A stretch of 36,867 nt of DNA from Diphasiastrum complanatum (GCA_029204225.1 MU835723.1:1-36867), one strand, 5' to 3'. Positions 1 through 10,539 are shown, numbered from the stretch's first letter. Program-made: numbers and translations. The notes: generated from the sequence alone by a model not told the origin.

Positions 1-1075
1 CGACAGTTTTTGCATCATTTCTTTTTGTCACCTTTGCTTCCACGTTTTTTGTAGCATAATGCGTTGCAACTAGAATATATCGACATTTTGTATGTCGAGT
101 AATAGGTTTAATTGGACCGACAAAGTCAATCCCCCACTTCTCGAATGGTGCAAGAGGAAGGATTGGTGTCAACGGCCAATTCATTGATTTTGTAGGCTTA
201 CCAGATCTTTGGCATGGATCATATGAACGAATAGAGTTTGATACATCCTTGAACATTGTTGGCCACCAATACTTGGCAGTCAATAACTTATTAACTGTGT
301 TCTTCAAAGCAAAATGTCCACCAGCATCTTCTGAGTGTAAGGCTTTAACAACCTTTTTAATGTCTTCGGATTCGAGACATCCTCGAAGGTCATGATCTGC
401 ACCAAGCTTGTACAGAACATTGTTAATAATTGTATAAGGTGCTACCTTATATTAAAAAACTGTCTTTTGCTCCAAATCATAACCATCCGGATATATCTGA
501 TCCTTGAGATAAGTAATGATATCAGAATATAACAAATTTGTAGATGAAATCTCGAATAAATGTTCGTCTGGAAAATCATCATTGATAGGATCTTCAATTT
601 TTCCAGTGTTGAGTCGGAATAGATAATCAACATTTGTATGATACTTTCCTTGACGAAGCTCTACTTGATAAGTGAATTCTTGAAGAAGTAGAACCCATCA
701 AGCAATTCGTCCTGATAGATCTGGTTTATTTACAAGATACTTAAAAGCATAATGATTCACATGAAAAATAAATGCATATCCCAACAAATAATGACGCAAT
801 TTTTTAACAGTGAAAATCATGCAAAGTGCTTTCCTTTCTGTAGCCGAATAATTTTTCCCTGATGCACTAAGTTGTCGACTCGCATAGTAGATGGGATGAT
901 CTTTCTTTTGGTCGTCCTTCTGGCTTAGACAGACGCCAATAGCAAATGCAAAAACATCCACATAACTGTGAAATAAAATAGCCCAGTTGGGTGGTCTTAG
1001 AATAGGAGCATTGATCAACCTTTGCTTAAGATCTTCAAATGCTTTCTGTTGTTCATTCGTCCACAAATATTCCAC
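1..1075 (-). pseudogene. Gypsy-1 RNase H and integrase N-terminal part
   Basis: One minus-strand frame. The RNase H part (about 1075-698) starts with WTNEQQKAFEDLK and has IGVCLSQ, YYASRQLS and a degraded TDH motif (HVNH instead of TDH). A TGA near 696 and a TAA near 452 interrupt it. Below 450 comes integrase: [10 protein letters not shown] supplies the two zinc-binding His, but the first Cys of the expected C-x2-C is Tyr (SYDPCQ). WGIDFVGPI follows, the start of the catalytic core with its first Asp. The frame runs off the window at base 1, so the remaining catalytic Asp and Glu cannot be judged. Confidence 0.85.
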
Positions 1076-1155
1076 TTGTTTCTTCAGTAGATGTGTAAGA
1101 GAGGCAACAATAGAAGCATGATTTTGAATAAATCTCCTGTAATAACCAACATGTC

Positions 1156-2391
1156 CTAAGAAGCTCTTAGTTCACGCAAATTGGTTGGTATCAGGAGGTT
1201 CTTTATAAGCTCGACTTTATCTTTGTCGACTTCTATTCCTCTGTTAGATATTCTGAGTCCGAGCACTATTAATTCTTTCATACCAAAAAAATATTTCTCT
1301 AGATGAAGAGATAAACAAGTGTCTCGACACCATTGCAATGTTAATTTCAGCTTCTGCAGGTGTGTCTTTATATCACTGTACACACAAAAATCATCAATAA
1401 ATATTTCTAGAAAAGTTCTCAGGAAGGCAGCAAAAATTAACATCATGATTCGTTGAAAAGTCACTGGAGCGTTACAAAGACCAAAGGGCATTTTGTTGTA
1501 GGCATAAGTGCCCCAATCCATCGTGAATGTGGTCTTTGAGCGATCCTCCTTTCGCACTCCCACCTGATTATATCCAGAAAAGCTGTCACAGAAACTGTAA
1601 CACTCTTGACCAGCAACCTGATCTAGGATGGAATCAGTAAAAGGCAAAGGATGATGGTCCTTCCTGGTGGCATAATTGAGTTTTCGGAAATCCTAGCACA
1701 TTCATATTTTGCCATTCTTCTTCTTCGAGACGACAACAATGGGTGAAACCCATTCACTACTTAAGACGGGATAAATTATACCTACCTTAAGGCGTCTGTT
1801 AAGTTCGTCCTTGACCATTAGAGAGTATTTAGGATTGAGACGATATTGTCTCTGTCGAACAAGTACAACATCTTCCTTTAGATCAATTCGGTGCTCTCCG
1901 AATTCTGCAGGTATACCCTTCAAATCGTCGAGCGACCAGGCAAAAACATCTTGATACTCCTTTAATACTTCAGTGAATTTCGCCAACTCAGATTCTCCAA
2001 CTGACTTTGAAACATGCACAAATCTGCCAGGTGCAAGTTCAATCAGTTCAGTAGAATCTGGTAAGATGATACCTTCAGTCATACTGGCCTTGGTATGGCC
2101 ATGAATTTCGCGCATGGTTGACTCCATAGATGTTTTCTTGTCGTCAGTCTGGTTCTTGTTACCAAATTCGTGTTCAGATTCGTCACTCGAATCGTCAGAC
2201 TCTTTCGAGTTTGTGTCTACAACGTTAATTTCTTCATATGAAGCATCAGCTTCATCGTTGCAAGCATCGAAGAATTCTTCGTCATCAGCATTCTCATAAC
2301 ATTCAAAGTACTGCACTTCAATATCAGATTCATAGAAAAAAATATTCAAGGCATACGAAGATTCTTCTGATGTAAAACTGGTGTCGGACAA
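1156..2391 (-). pseudogene. Gypsy-1 reverse transcriptase with acidic N-terminal linker
   Basis: A single frame starts with a very acidic stretch of about 110 residues (many D/E/S), then DVFAWSLDDLKGIP, WVSPIVVVSKKKNGK, FRKLN, FSGYNQV with the first catalytic Asp nearby, MPFGLCNAPVTFQ, and FIDDF in the place of YVDD. The catalytic Asp pair is present. Two stops (TGA near 1700 and TAG near 1692) break the conserved KIRxC-DFRKLN stretch. At about 1163 the frame is lost by one base, and the usual FLGHVGYYRRF connection to RNase H continues in another frame. The acidic linker is unusually long, but linkers vary widely in this lineage. Confidence 0.88.
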
Positions 2392-2399
2392 AGGAGTTT

Positions 2400-3266
2400 C
2401 ACCTTCATATTTGTCACAACTCTAGGTTATGATTTGTTTTGTTGGCTTACCTCGGTTATTGGTCTCACCAGTATGAAATCTTAGCTCTCTGGATTTCCAA
2501 TGTACACTAGCATTTGATTGATAAAGCCAAGGTCGTCCAATCAGCACAGAATAGGATGACAAACCGAGTGGTTTGATAACAATGAAATTCATAGTGAATG
2601 GCTTGGCTTGAATGTAGACAATGACATCCTTCAGCTCACCAATAGGTTTTCATCATGTCGAATCAGCTAACTTGATGTTTCGTTGTGTTGGTTGAATGTC
2701 AGTCAGCCCCAAAGCATGAGCTGTGTCTTCTGTTATTATATTTACATTGAAACCAGAGTCAATTGGCACTTTTTCGATCAGGCATCCTGCAATAGTAACA
2801 TCAATTTCAGGTGCACCGAGATCACCTAAATCAATGGACAAAACACCAACATCTGACAGAGAAATTTTCTTCTTCTTCTTAGGCATAGAAAGGCCTTTCA
2901 GCTGCTTTCTGTAACAAGTGTTATCTGCCAATAGCTGTTCAAAAGTAATGTTTGGGTCAAAAAGATCCGATATCAGTTACGATGTCATATTCTTTTGTCT
3001 TTGATTTTGAGGTTAGTTTATCAATAACAGCACTAGACAATTTCGTCATCACGATTTCTTCGTCTTCTTCCTCGAAAGTGACCACCTTCTCTGCAGGAGC
3101 AGTATTTAGTTCAGCGTTGATAATTTCCTTTGCTTCTGTCGAGATATCTTTTGCAAATAACTTCGCAGCATCAGGGTCATAGTCAAGGTCATCCTTGAGA
3201 TCTTCTTTATGTATTTGTTCGTCATCTTGTTAGAAGATTTCATCTTCGAAGATTTTCTACGCTTTG
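2400..3266 (-). pseudogene. Gypsy-1 aspartic protease region
   Basis: On the minus strand an acidic, Lys/Glu-rich spacer (3260-2960) leads by a frameshift into a protease-like segment with VPIDSGFNVNII, where DSG is the catalytic motif. The protease C-terminal hallmark VLIGRPWLYQSNA lies in the 2560-2510 stretch. A TGA between the two halves (about 2655) and the frameshift around 2960 break the frame. Retroviral-type aspartic proteases cleave the gag-pol polyprotein; this copy cannot be made as one chain. The identification rests on DSG plus the downstream LIGRPW motif and the position between gag and RT. Confidence 0.75.
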
Positions 3267-3276
3267 TCAAAGATTT

Positions 3277-4104
3277 CTAATCAGGTTTCGAGGAGCTTTT
3301 GCTTCTTGTGGTGACTTTAAAAATATTTTCCACGTCACTTGGCCAAGATTGATCTTTAGTCTTTGCCAATTTTCCTTCAATAACGTCAATTCTCTGTACA
3401 ACAGCATCTGTCGCAGCTTTCGCTTTCGTGTCTGCAGCAGCTGGTGTTGCAACATACTGATATTTGGATCGCGGCTTCTGCGGCTGAGGGCAGTCAGGAT
3501 ACTTGTGACCAGGTTCTCTGCAATTCGAGCATAATGGTACGTAACCAATTGGCTTCTGTGGTTGAGGAGAGTCAGGATAAAAATGTCCCGGCTCTCCACA
3601 ATTGTAGCAGTTGTCCAAAACTGGTTTATTCGAGGTTTGAGACTTCGCTGGTCCAACAAATTCAGGAGGATTATGTCTTCTTGGTGCGAATTTGGGTCTG
3701 TCCTGCTGGGCTGATGCTGCGGTACCCTGTCCAGGAGGTACTTTTTATTTTTCAGAATGATGCGACTACTAACTATGTACAGGGTACCGCAGCATCAACA
3801 GAAGTACATAAGTATAGACAGACAGACCCAACAGAAGTACAGTCTTCCTTGGTATGTCCATATGTTCCACATTCTTGAGTTAGAAGAAGACACCTTTGGT
3901 CTTTTATCTGCAACTTTTGAGATCTGCACTTTCAAGTCATTAAATTTTTTATTAAGGTCAGCCATATTACTTTTCCAAAGCTTTTCCACTTTGGAAGTTG
4001 ATGACTTATCCTTGACAACTTTCGTGTCGTCCTTTCGTTTAGTCCATTGTTTATTTTTTTTCTCTCCTTTTCAGCATCTGATTCCGATGAATCGCTACTT
4101 TTAG
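3277..4104 (-). pseudogene. Gypsy-1 nucleocapsid region with three zinc-knuckle traces
   Basis: Minus strand. Two CCHC knuckles 36 residues apart are clear: CYNCGEPGHFYPDS (last Cys replaced by Ser) and CSNCREPGHKYPDC (intact). A third trace, ECGTYGHTKEDC, lies at about 3850-3890 in another frame and has lost its first Cys. Upstream is a Lys/Ser/Glu-rich spacer after the capsid. Between the first knuckle trace and the other two sits a small inverted repeat (3711-3798) that breaks the frame. CCHC knuckles of Gag bind element RNA. Three knuckles are more than the one or two usual in plant Gypsy elements. Confidence 0.8.
3711..3798. repeat. Short inverted repeat, 20-bp arms around a 48-bp loop
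   Basis: Arms 3711-3730 and 3779-3798 are reverse complements at 19 of 20 positions (core GCTGCGGTACCCTGT). To the right a 13-bp word (CAACAGAAGTACA type) occurs twice, and the left-flank word TGGGTCTGTC recurs inverted near 3820-3830. The structure lies inside the Gypsy-1 nucleocapsid region and disrupts its frame. Confidence 0.85.
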
Positions 4105-4114
4105 ATTCCGAGCT

Positions 4115-4672
4115 TTAAGAACTACTACTAGAATCAGAATCAAAATCATCATCGCTGTCACTGGAATCAGTCTTAGACTTTCGAGATTTCTTTGTTGATC
4201 GCCGCTTTCGTGCTAATTTTGAAGTCTTAAAATTTTTTGCACTAGCTATAACAGCTACTAAGGAGTTCATGTCCCCTTGTCTGCAGTATCGATCAATATT
4301 TGGTGGTAGACCAGCCAAAAACCATTCGATTTGCATATCCACGAGATATACACCGGTTAGTTTTCCTATGAGGTTTTTAACCTTACGTGTATATTTGCGA
4401 AGGGATTCTTTACTCTTCTTCTGAACATTGTTCAGTCGTCCAAGAATTCTAGATTTGTAATCTATCTCTCTAAACTGGTTCAGAAACGCATCTTTCAACA
4501 GGTACCAGGTTCCTACACGGCCTAGTTCTACCTGGCTATACCAGATACGTGTCTACTTTCTTAGCAGACCAAGGAAAATTCGTAGTTTTTCTATGTTAGT
4601 TCCCTCGTTATTCGCATTGGCTATTGACTCCAATTGTGAGACATAGCTAGTTGGTCCCTTTAAAATAATCAT
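4115..4672 (-). pseudogene. Gypsy-1 Gag capsid
   Basis: The minus-strand frame opens with ATG at 4672 and runs to a stop at 4115, with a TAG at 4555-4553. It shows the retrotransposon Gag pattern: a leucine-rich helical region, WYLLKDAFLNQFRE, then SLRKYTRKVKNLI and WFLAGLPPNI, and ends in a basic stretch followed by an Asp/Ser-rich tail. It would build the virus-like particle. At about 185 residues it is shorter than a usual Gag, because the continuation into the knuckles is in another frame. Confidence 0.8.
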
Positions 4673-4738
4673 ATTTAATTTTAGAGATAGAAGTGAAGCG
4701 TGTAGCAGGACCGTGTAGTTCGGGTCGCAGCGGTAATA

Positions 4739-4810
4739 ATGACTCTTCTAGACAAAACAATCGCCCGACGAGACGAGTTCTTAAAACAGGTCAGTTCCCC
4801 CAATGCGGCG
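4739..4810 (+). pseudogene. First 24 codons of a frame split by Copia-1
   Basis: An ATG at 4739-4741 opens a plus-strand frame that stays open for 24 codons up to the left edge of Copia-1. If Copia-1 and one copy of its target duplication are set aside, the frame continues without shift at 13007. This fixes the insertion as lying inside an older coding sequence. The product is not recognised; the N-terminus is charged with an Arg/Asp/Glu cluster. No TATA box is obvious in the short stretch back to the Gypsy-1 gag. Confidence 0.65.
4806..4810. repeat. Left target-site duplication of Copia-1 (CGGCG)
   Basis: CGGCG directly before the left LTR pairs with CGACG at 13002-13006, directly after the right LTR. 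Five bases is the normal Copia duplication length. The single difference is a G/A transition at a CG site. Confidence 0.75.
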
Positions 4811-5540
4811 TGTGAAGTTTTTAGCACGTGTGAACTTCACCACACACTCTACAGGATCTTACTGAGGTGTTGTGATTGCACAAGATTGATCAAAGAACAG
4901 TATTCTTGAAAAATCTAAGGCAAGAGCACAATGGCATACATCTGATGTAAAAATCTAACTCCTCACTATGAGAAATGAATGTCAGAAATAATTCTAAGTG
5001 TTCAGTATGGGAAAAACAGGCTACTCTTGGGTAGAGAGAGAAAATCAATCATAGAAAACGCGAGTAGAGAGAGAATGAGTCCAAAACACCAAAATCTCAA
5101 TATTCACAATATGGCAAAACATGCCAAGCTTTCCCTACATGAGAGAGACTCAAATTCCTATAGTGGAGTTGCATCGAAAGTCCACTTAACTAAACTAATT
5201 CACCTACCAGACATCCACATGTGTAACTGCATGCATGTATGTTGCATGTACTGCATGTCAACTCAGAAAACTACCTAGACATGTGAAGATCACAGAAACC
5301 ACTTTGCATATTGCATGCACTGATTGCATGTGGCTTGCATGCATACAGTATGACATTGCATGCTCTCTAAACTTCTGCATGTCATCAAAATTGAACCTAT
5401 CTAGCACAAATCCAAGCTATACTAGAAGGTTATGTGCTCAATTCACATACCTTTTATGTACAACATGAAATTTAGTGGAAATCAACATGGACATGGCACC
5501 AAACTTGAGATAGGAAGATAATATTTTAATAATCTTCACA
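4811..5540 (-). repeat. Copia-1 3' LTR
   Basis: 730 bp, same length as the partner at 12272-13001. On the plus strand it begins TGTGAAGTTTTTAG and ends AATCTTCACA, giving perfect 7-bp terminal inverted repeats. The middle is rich in TGCATG words (around 5228-5370). Confidence 0.95.
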
Positions 5541-5551
5541 CTCCTCCTTAG
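5541..5551 (-). other. Copia-1 polypurine tract
   Basis: Minus-strand CTAAGGAGGAG sits directly against the 3' LTR. It is the plus-strand DNA priming site, and is nearly the same as the PPT of Copia-2 at 32541-32531. Confidence 0.85.
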
Positions 5552-5554
5552 AAT

Positions 5555-7330
5555 TTATATTCCTATCAACATAGACTTCAAAATTAGGCCAAGGTTAGAC
5601 CTCATCTTCATAAAGACATTCTTGAGTAGAGGCTTGGTGAGAAGATTTGCAACACAATCTGAAGATGCAATATGTTCCAATGAGATCTCTCTCCCAATAA
5701 CTTTTTCTCTTACAAAATGATGAGCCACTTCAATATGCTTGCTCCTTGCATGAAAGACTGGATAATTTTCAAGAGCCTGAGCAAAAATGTTATCATTCTT
5801 GATAATTGAAAGATCTTCATCTGCATAACACTTTAGCTCCAAAAGTAGCATTTTGATCCATAAAACCTCCTTTGTTGTGGTTGTAAGAGATTTGTATTCA
5901 GCTTCACAGGATGATAAGGAAATAGTTGCCTGTTTCTTTGATAGCCAAGAAACCAAGTTCTCTCCAAGAAATATAGTGTAAGCACTTGTGGATCTCCTAC
6001 CCAACCTGTCTCCTGCAAAATCTGAATCTGAAAAAGCAATCAAAGTCAGATCTTCTCCTTTGTAGACTAATCCATAATCCAAGGTAGAAGATATATACCT
6101 CAAGACTCTTTTAGCCAACTTCCAATGATATAACTTTGGATCCTGCATGTGTTGACTTAGCTTATGGACACAAAAGCTTAAATCAGGCCTAGTCACTATT
6201 AACCAAATAAGTGAGCCAATAAGACTCTTATAAAGAGTGATGTCCACAAAGGATTTTTCATCATCTTTCATAGGAAATTCTACAGTGTGCTCCATAGGTG
6301 TATCTATGCCTTTACAATTCTCCATATGGAATTTCCTAAGCATGGAAAGTGCATATCTACTTTGGCTTATAAATGCATGACCTTTCCAAAAATCTACTTC
6401 AAGGCCTAGAATATAGTGAAAAACTCCTAAGTCCTGCATTTTAAACTCAGTACCAAGTGCATGCTTAGTTTTTTCAACTAACTTCTCATTGTTTCCACAA
6501 AGAATGATATCATATACATAGATGAGAAGAATAATTACAAAGTTATCTACAAACTTATAATACAGAGAAGGGTCATATTCACTTAGACAAAATCCGAGTG
6601 ATATGAGATAGGAGTTGAGCCTTGCATACCAAGACCTTGGTGCCTGTTTCAGTCCATACAGACTTTTGAACAAAAGACAAACTTTTGATTCATCACCTTC
6701 ATTCACAAAACCTGGAAGCTGCTCCATGTAAGTCTCTTCCTCAAGGTAACCATTGAGAAATGCATTAGAAACATCAAGCTGGAACATACTCCATTTGTGA
6801 AAACATGCAAGAGATATGAGTATTTGAATTGTTACCATCTTTGCAACTGGTGCAAAGGTGTCTTCATAGTCAAGACCTTTGATCTGTGAGTAGCCTTTGG
6901 CACAAAGTCTTGCTTTATACTTATTGATAGATCCATCATGATTATACTTGATTCTGAATACCCACTTACATCCAATCACATGCATGTTGTTTGGTGGCTC
7001 CACAAGCCCCCATGTGTTGTTTGACATCAAGGCTTCAAACTCTTGGGTCATTGCTTCAACCCACTCTTTGGATTGAAGTTCTTCTTGAAAATCCTTAGGC
7101 TCTTCATCTGATATGAAAAGTGCATGATAGGAAGTTTCACCTTCCACTTGCCTTCCTTCAGCATCATATGTGAGCCTACGTGGCTCAGATCTTGCTCGTG
7201 TAGATCTTCTTGGTGTGGTAGCTTGAATTTGCTCCTCCTCAAGCCTTGGCCTTGTGAAAGTACTGTACTTTAGGACCATAAATGGATCTACAAAAGATCC
7301 ACAAGAGTGATTGGATGCTTTGCTTAACAA
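5555..7330 (-). pseudogene. Copia-1 reverse transcriptase and RNase H
   Basis: About 591 residues in one open frame. Domains: a linker with RRSTRARSEPRRLTY (residues 41-55), RT from about residue 86 with IGCKWVFRIK, RLCAKGYSQ, DYEDTFAPVAKM, QLDVSNAFLNGYLEE, SLYGLKQAPRSWY, and then RNase H with SDSDFAGD, SLSSCEAEY and ARSKHIEVAHHFVRE. The polymerase motif expected as YVDD is YVYD (residues 271-274, about 6520-6509), so the first catalytic Asp of the pair is lost. The frame begins at a chimeric joint near 7330: the part that should carry integrase is absent. The stop at 5555 lies four bases inside the PPT, as in related elements. Confidence 0.92.
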
Positions 7331-7929
7331 TCTATCAAAAAACTAGACACAAAAAAGTTGATCTAGATTGGCAATTTGACAAACAACAAGCATTAACAAT
7401 CAAAAGCATTGATAAACATTGAAATTCGAGCCCACACATGTGTACTATAGGCTGTAGTACGACCTTCAACCTGAGAAACAAGTAGAAATTGATTTGGTTT
7501 CATTTGGATCACAAAAACTCAATGTACATAGTGAACTAGCTTGAGATTGCCAATGAGCTCCAAAATTTTTCTATATTCTCACTATGGGAGCTTGGAATAC
7601 ATAGCAAATTCGACTTCCTTCTTAAAGTTAGGTGGATTTCCAGCATGTAATAAGGAAGTTAACTCACCCTTCTTGCCCTAAAATGAAACCCTAGTCTATT
7701 TCCTAGAGTTATGCTTGGTAGGTAGGTAGTTGGTCAAATTTTCACCTTAAACTTAGGTGTAGGTCCTATAAAGTAGGGATGACCACCAAATAGACATGAC
7801 CAACTCTCTTGACTTGACCTAACCTACATTAGGATGGGTTTTCCATGTGGCATCATGGCCTCACATGTGTGGGACCCACTTGTGTACACAATTTACACTA
7901 TTCTACATGGTTTTTGATCAAGCTAGATT
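7331..7929. other. Unclassified filler between Copia-1 pol and the chromovirus
   Basis: No coding frame is supported on either strand. The sequence is AT-rich with words such as GGTAGGTAGGTAG (7719-7731) and a TATA-like CCTATAAAGTAGG near 7767. It is neither Copia integrase nor a recognisable copy of the 3' LTR at 10540. It may be a decayed LTR or other insertion. Confidence 0.5.
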
Positions 7930-8727
7930 TGCCAAAAAAACCAATTCCCTGAATCTGAGAAGTTATTCACTGTCACCATGTTCCTTGAAGGAAGAGCCTT
8001 AGTTTGGTGGGATGACTTAGTTGCAAAGGGAAATCAACCTTGTACATGGGATGATTTTTGCAAGCTTTTTAGGGATTATCTTCTACCACTCTTAAATGAC
8101 TATGAACACTTCCAAAAGTTGAGTCATCTAACCATGAATAAAGGTTTGGAACAATTTATTCAAGATTTTCATGAGTACCTGAATCCACTTTATAGTGATA
8201 TTCCACCTAAGGTACAAATGTTAATGTTTATTGATGGGTTACCAAAAGATTATCAAGTGGATGTTCGTAGGAACCATCCAAAAATCCTAGAAGATGCTAT
8301 TAGGGCTGCAAAATACTTTGATGACACACCTAAGCCACCTAGGGGTCAACAGCCTAATGAGCAGAAAAAAGGTTTTCAATTTAAGAGGAAGGATATGGAA
8401 GTTGTTAATGAAACACATCCCAATTCCAACAATCCTAAGAAAACCAAGAAAAACTTTAAAAACTATCATGGTGGCAATGATAAAGCTGAAGCTCGTAAGA
8501 AGAACTTGTGCTTCAAGTGCAATGGCGAGGGTCACCTTGCACGTGATTGCGTAAAAAAACAAGCTTCAACCTCAGGTAATCTATTTCGAAGTAATGACAT
8601 GGATGTTTGTTTCCTTAGTTCTTTAGTTTTTAGTCCTAATGACCTTATTTGCATTAAAGATAAAGTCAATGATCAAGTTGTTAACGTTCTTTTTGACACG
8701 GGATCACTCATAACTTTATTAATGTAA
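7930..8727 (+). pseudogene. Chromovirus-1 Gag with zinc knuckle and protease start
   Basis: Gag coding is recognisable from about 7930 (FPESEKLFTVTMFLEG); the first ATG in it is 7978. It has the chromoviral Gag pattern LVWWDDL, FCKLFRDYLL, FHEYLNPL, FIDGLPKDYQ and AIRAAKYFD, then a basic spacer and one CCHC knuckle CFKCNGEGHLARDC (8512-8553). It then enters protease with VLFDTGS (8689-8709), the catalytic DTG. A TAA at 8725 cuts the protease. The N-terminal third of Gag is missing. Confidence 0.88.
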
Positions 8728-8763
8728 ATTTGGTGTAGACGCTAAACCTTCCTACCAGAAAAA

Positions 8764-9215
8764 GTGAGAAAAAAATATCGTGTGAAAATGGCATCAGGAA
8801 GTAATTCCGATTTAATGGATTTTATTGTTCCTGATGTAGAATTGCACATTCAGGATTATTTTGAAAAACTAGAATTCCATGCTGTTCAATTAGCTAATGT
8901 AGATATTGTTCTTGGGCAACAATGGCATTTTGATAAGAACAAATCATTGAGAATTGATTTTTTGAGAAAGCTTTATCTTTTATGCATGAGAATTTTTTAA
9001 TTAAGAACAAGTCTAGTTTAAGTGTTGACACTAAAAATGTTAACCCTTATTCTAAACGGGAACTTAATTCTATTATGAAGAATTCTGATTTTAAAATTTA
9101 TTTATGTTTTCATAATGATATCATTTGTTGCAATGATGAAGAACTTAACATAAATGCCATGAATATACCCAGTGAGAACACTACAGAATTTGAAGCCTAT
9201 AATGAACTTAGGTAG
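8764..9215 (+). pseudogene. Chromovirus-1 protease C-terminus and linker to RT
   Basis: After a frame change the protease continues (VELHIQDYFEKL, then IVLGQQWHFD, the ILGxxW flap hallmark), ending at 9000. The linker goes on in another frame from 8982 to 9215 and stops just before the conserved EFNDVFLDL lead-in to RT. Two breaks within 450 bp show strong decay. Confidence 0.75.
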
Positions 9216-9953
9216 GAATTCAATGATGTTTTTTTAGACCTTCATGTAGGTGTACCACCAGAAAGGACAGTTGATCATAAAATTGACCTAATATCTGGAG
9301 CAATTCCAATCGCACAGCATCCTTATAGGATGAGTGCATCGGAAGAGGTTGAGGTAAATAGGCAATTACATGATTACCTGAAAAAGGGACGGGTACAACC
9401 TAGTAAGTCTCCTTGTGCATCACCAGTGGTTCTGGTGGCCAAGAAGGATGGGACTATAAGGGTTTGCGTCGACTATAAGAAATTGAACAAGGTACCACGT
9501 ACAGGGAAGGGCCACGATTCGGTTTGGGTCATTGTTGACAGACTTACGAAGTTTGCTCAATTTATCCCAACGAAAACTACAGTTAAAGCTTCAGAACTAG
9601 CTCAACTGCTTGTTGAGAAGCTTTTTCGACTGTACGGGCTGCCTTGCGATATTGTCAGTGACCGTAACCCAAAATTCACTGGGAATTTTTGGCAAGCAGT
9701 ATTTGAAAAGTTGGAAACAAATATAAGTTTGAGTTCTACAGATCATCTGGAATCAGATGGTCAAACGAAAAGGACCAATCAGACGATGGGGATATGCTTC
9801 GAGCATATGTGGGCCATCGGTAGTCTGATTGGGAATAGTACCTTCCACTGGTGGAATTTGCATATAACAGTGCAAAATATTCAGCAACCGGATTCAGCCC
9901 TTTCATGCTTATGTATGGTTTTCAACCTCGATCACCAATTAGTGTTGGCATGA
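9216..9953 (+). pseudogene. Chromovirus-1 RT start fused in frame to integrase core
   Basis: RT begins with the PPERTVDHKIDL lead-in, HPYRMS, PSKSPCASPVVLVAKKDG and VCVDYKKLNK. Directly after that Lys (9491) the frame reads VPRTGKGHDSVWVIVDRLTK, which is integrase core. The RT palm, YVDD, RNase H and the integrase zinc finger are absent. In the related element at 28210-30957 the same two motifs are about 1.48 kb apart, which estimates the deletion. Integrase retains a catalytic Asp in IVSDRNPKF, but the Glu of GQTERVN is Lys (GQTKRTN). The frame is lost near 9850. Confidence 0.88.
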
Positions 9954-10470
9954 AAAACCTACGGGTGCAAGCCATAGCCGATTTCCTTGCGGATATGCAA
10001 GAAATGTTACAACTGGCTAAAGATAGCATAAGAAGTGCCCAGGACAAGGCACTATGCTGATCTATCTCGGAAGCACAAGGTATTGGTCAACGACTGGGTG
10101 TTTTTGAGAGTCCCTAGTCACTCTAGGGGCTTGAAAACTATTAAGTGTGCAAAGTTGGCACCTAGGTATTGCGGTCCTTTTAAGGTTATCCAGGTGATAA
10201 ACAAGGTCGCATACAAACTAGAACTTCCAGCTAACGTTGGAATTCATCCTGTTTTCCACGTTAGTAAGTTGAAACCCTCGTTGGGTGTTGGGAAGACCCT
10301 GGTCCTTGTGGAATATCTAGTGGAACTTCTTCGTGATGAGTCCATGAGTGGACCACCTGAACCCGAGGCAATTGTAAATAGCTAGTAGAAAACTCTACGG
10401 AGTAGAGTGCTTCGAGAATTTTTAGTCAGGTGGAGAGGCAAATCAGAAGAGGAGGATACCTGAGAAAAGG
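9851..10470 (+). pseudogene. Chromovirus-1 integrase C-terminus and chromodomain remnant
   Basis: In two further frames integrase continues with EFAYNSAKYSATGFSPF and GFQPRSP, then KHKVLVNDWVFLRV, LAPRYCGPFKV and HPVFHVSKLKP, the GPF/Y-type C-terminal hallmarks. After a TAG at 10383 the frame goes on with REFLVRWRGKSEEED, which matches the FLVKWKGxxxEEATWE core of a chromodomain and then stops. The chromodomain is incomplete: its third aromatic-cage strand is lost. Confidence 0.8.
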
Positions 10471-10524
10471 AGGCTGATCTCCAGAAAAATTTTCCAATTT
10501 TTTCCCTACAAAGAAAAATTTGGG

Positions 10525-10539
10525 TTTAGGGGGAAGGAA
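10525..10539 (+). other. Chromovirus-1 polypurine tract
   Basis: TTTAGGGGGAAGGAA ends directly before TGTTACATA, the likely LTR start. It is purine-rich and in the expected position after the chromodomain. Confidence 0.7.

Larger units (their letters stand above)
1..4674 (-). mobile_element. Degenerate Ty3/Gypsy retrotransposon, Tat/Athila-like (Gypsy-1)
   Basis: Read on the minus strand the module order is gag, CCHC knuckles, protease, acidic linker, reverse transcriptase, RNase H, integrase, which is the Gypsy order. The motif DVFAWS before RT and the protease end with LIGRPWL are typical of the Tat/Athila side of plant Gypsy elements, and no chromodomain is seen. The 3' part of integrase and the 3' LTR lie beyond base 1. 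No 5' LTR or PBS is visible upstream of the gag ATG at 4672; the next recognisable feature is a plus-strand frame starting at 4739. Several frameshifts and stops make it non-functional. Confidence 0.9.

Noticed and set aside
2653-3182. Plus-strand frames within Gypsy-1 protease region
   Set aside because: Both are shadows of minus-strand protease and linker coding, with Ser/Phe-rich composition.
5228-5380. TGCATG-rich part of the Copia-1 LTR as a CRISPR-like or regulatory array
   Set aside because: Spacing is irregular, and the same words appear in both LTR copies; it is ordinary LTR sequence.
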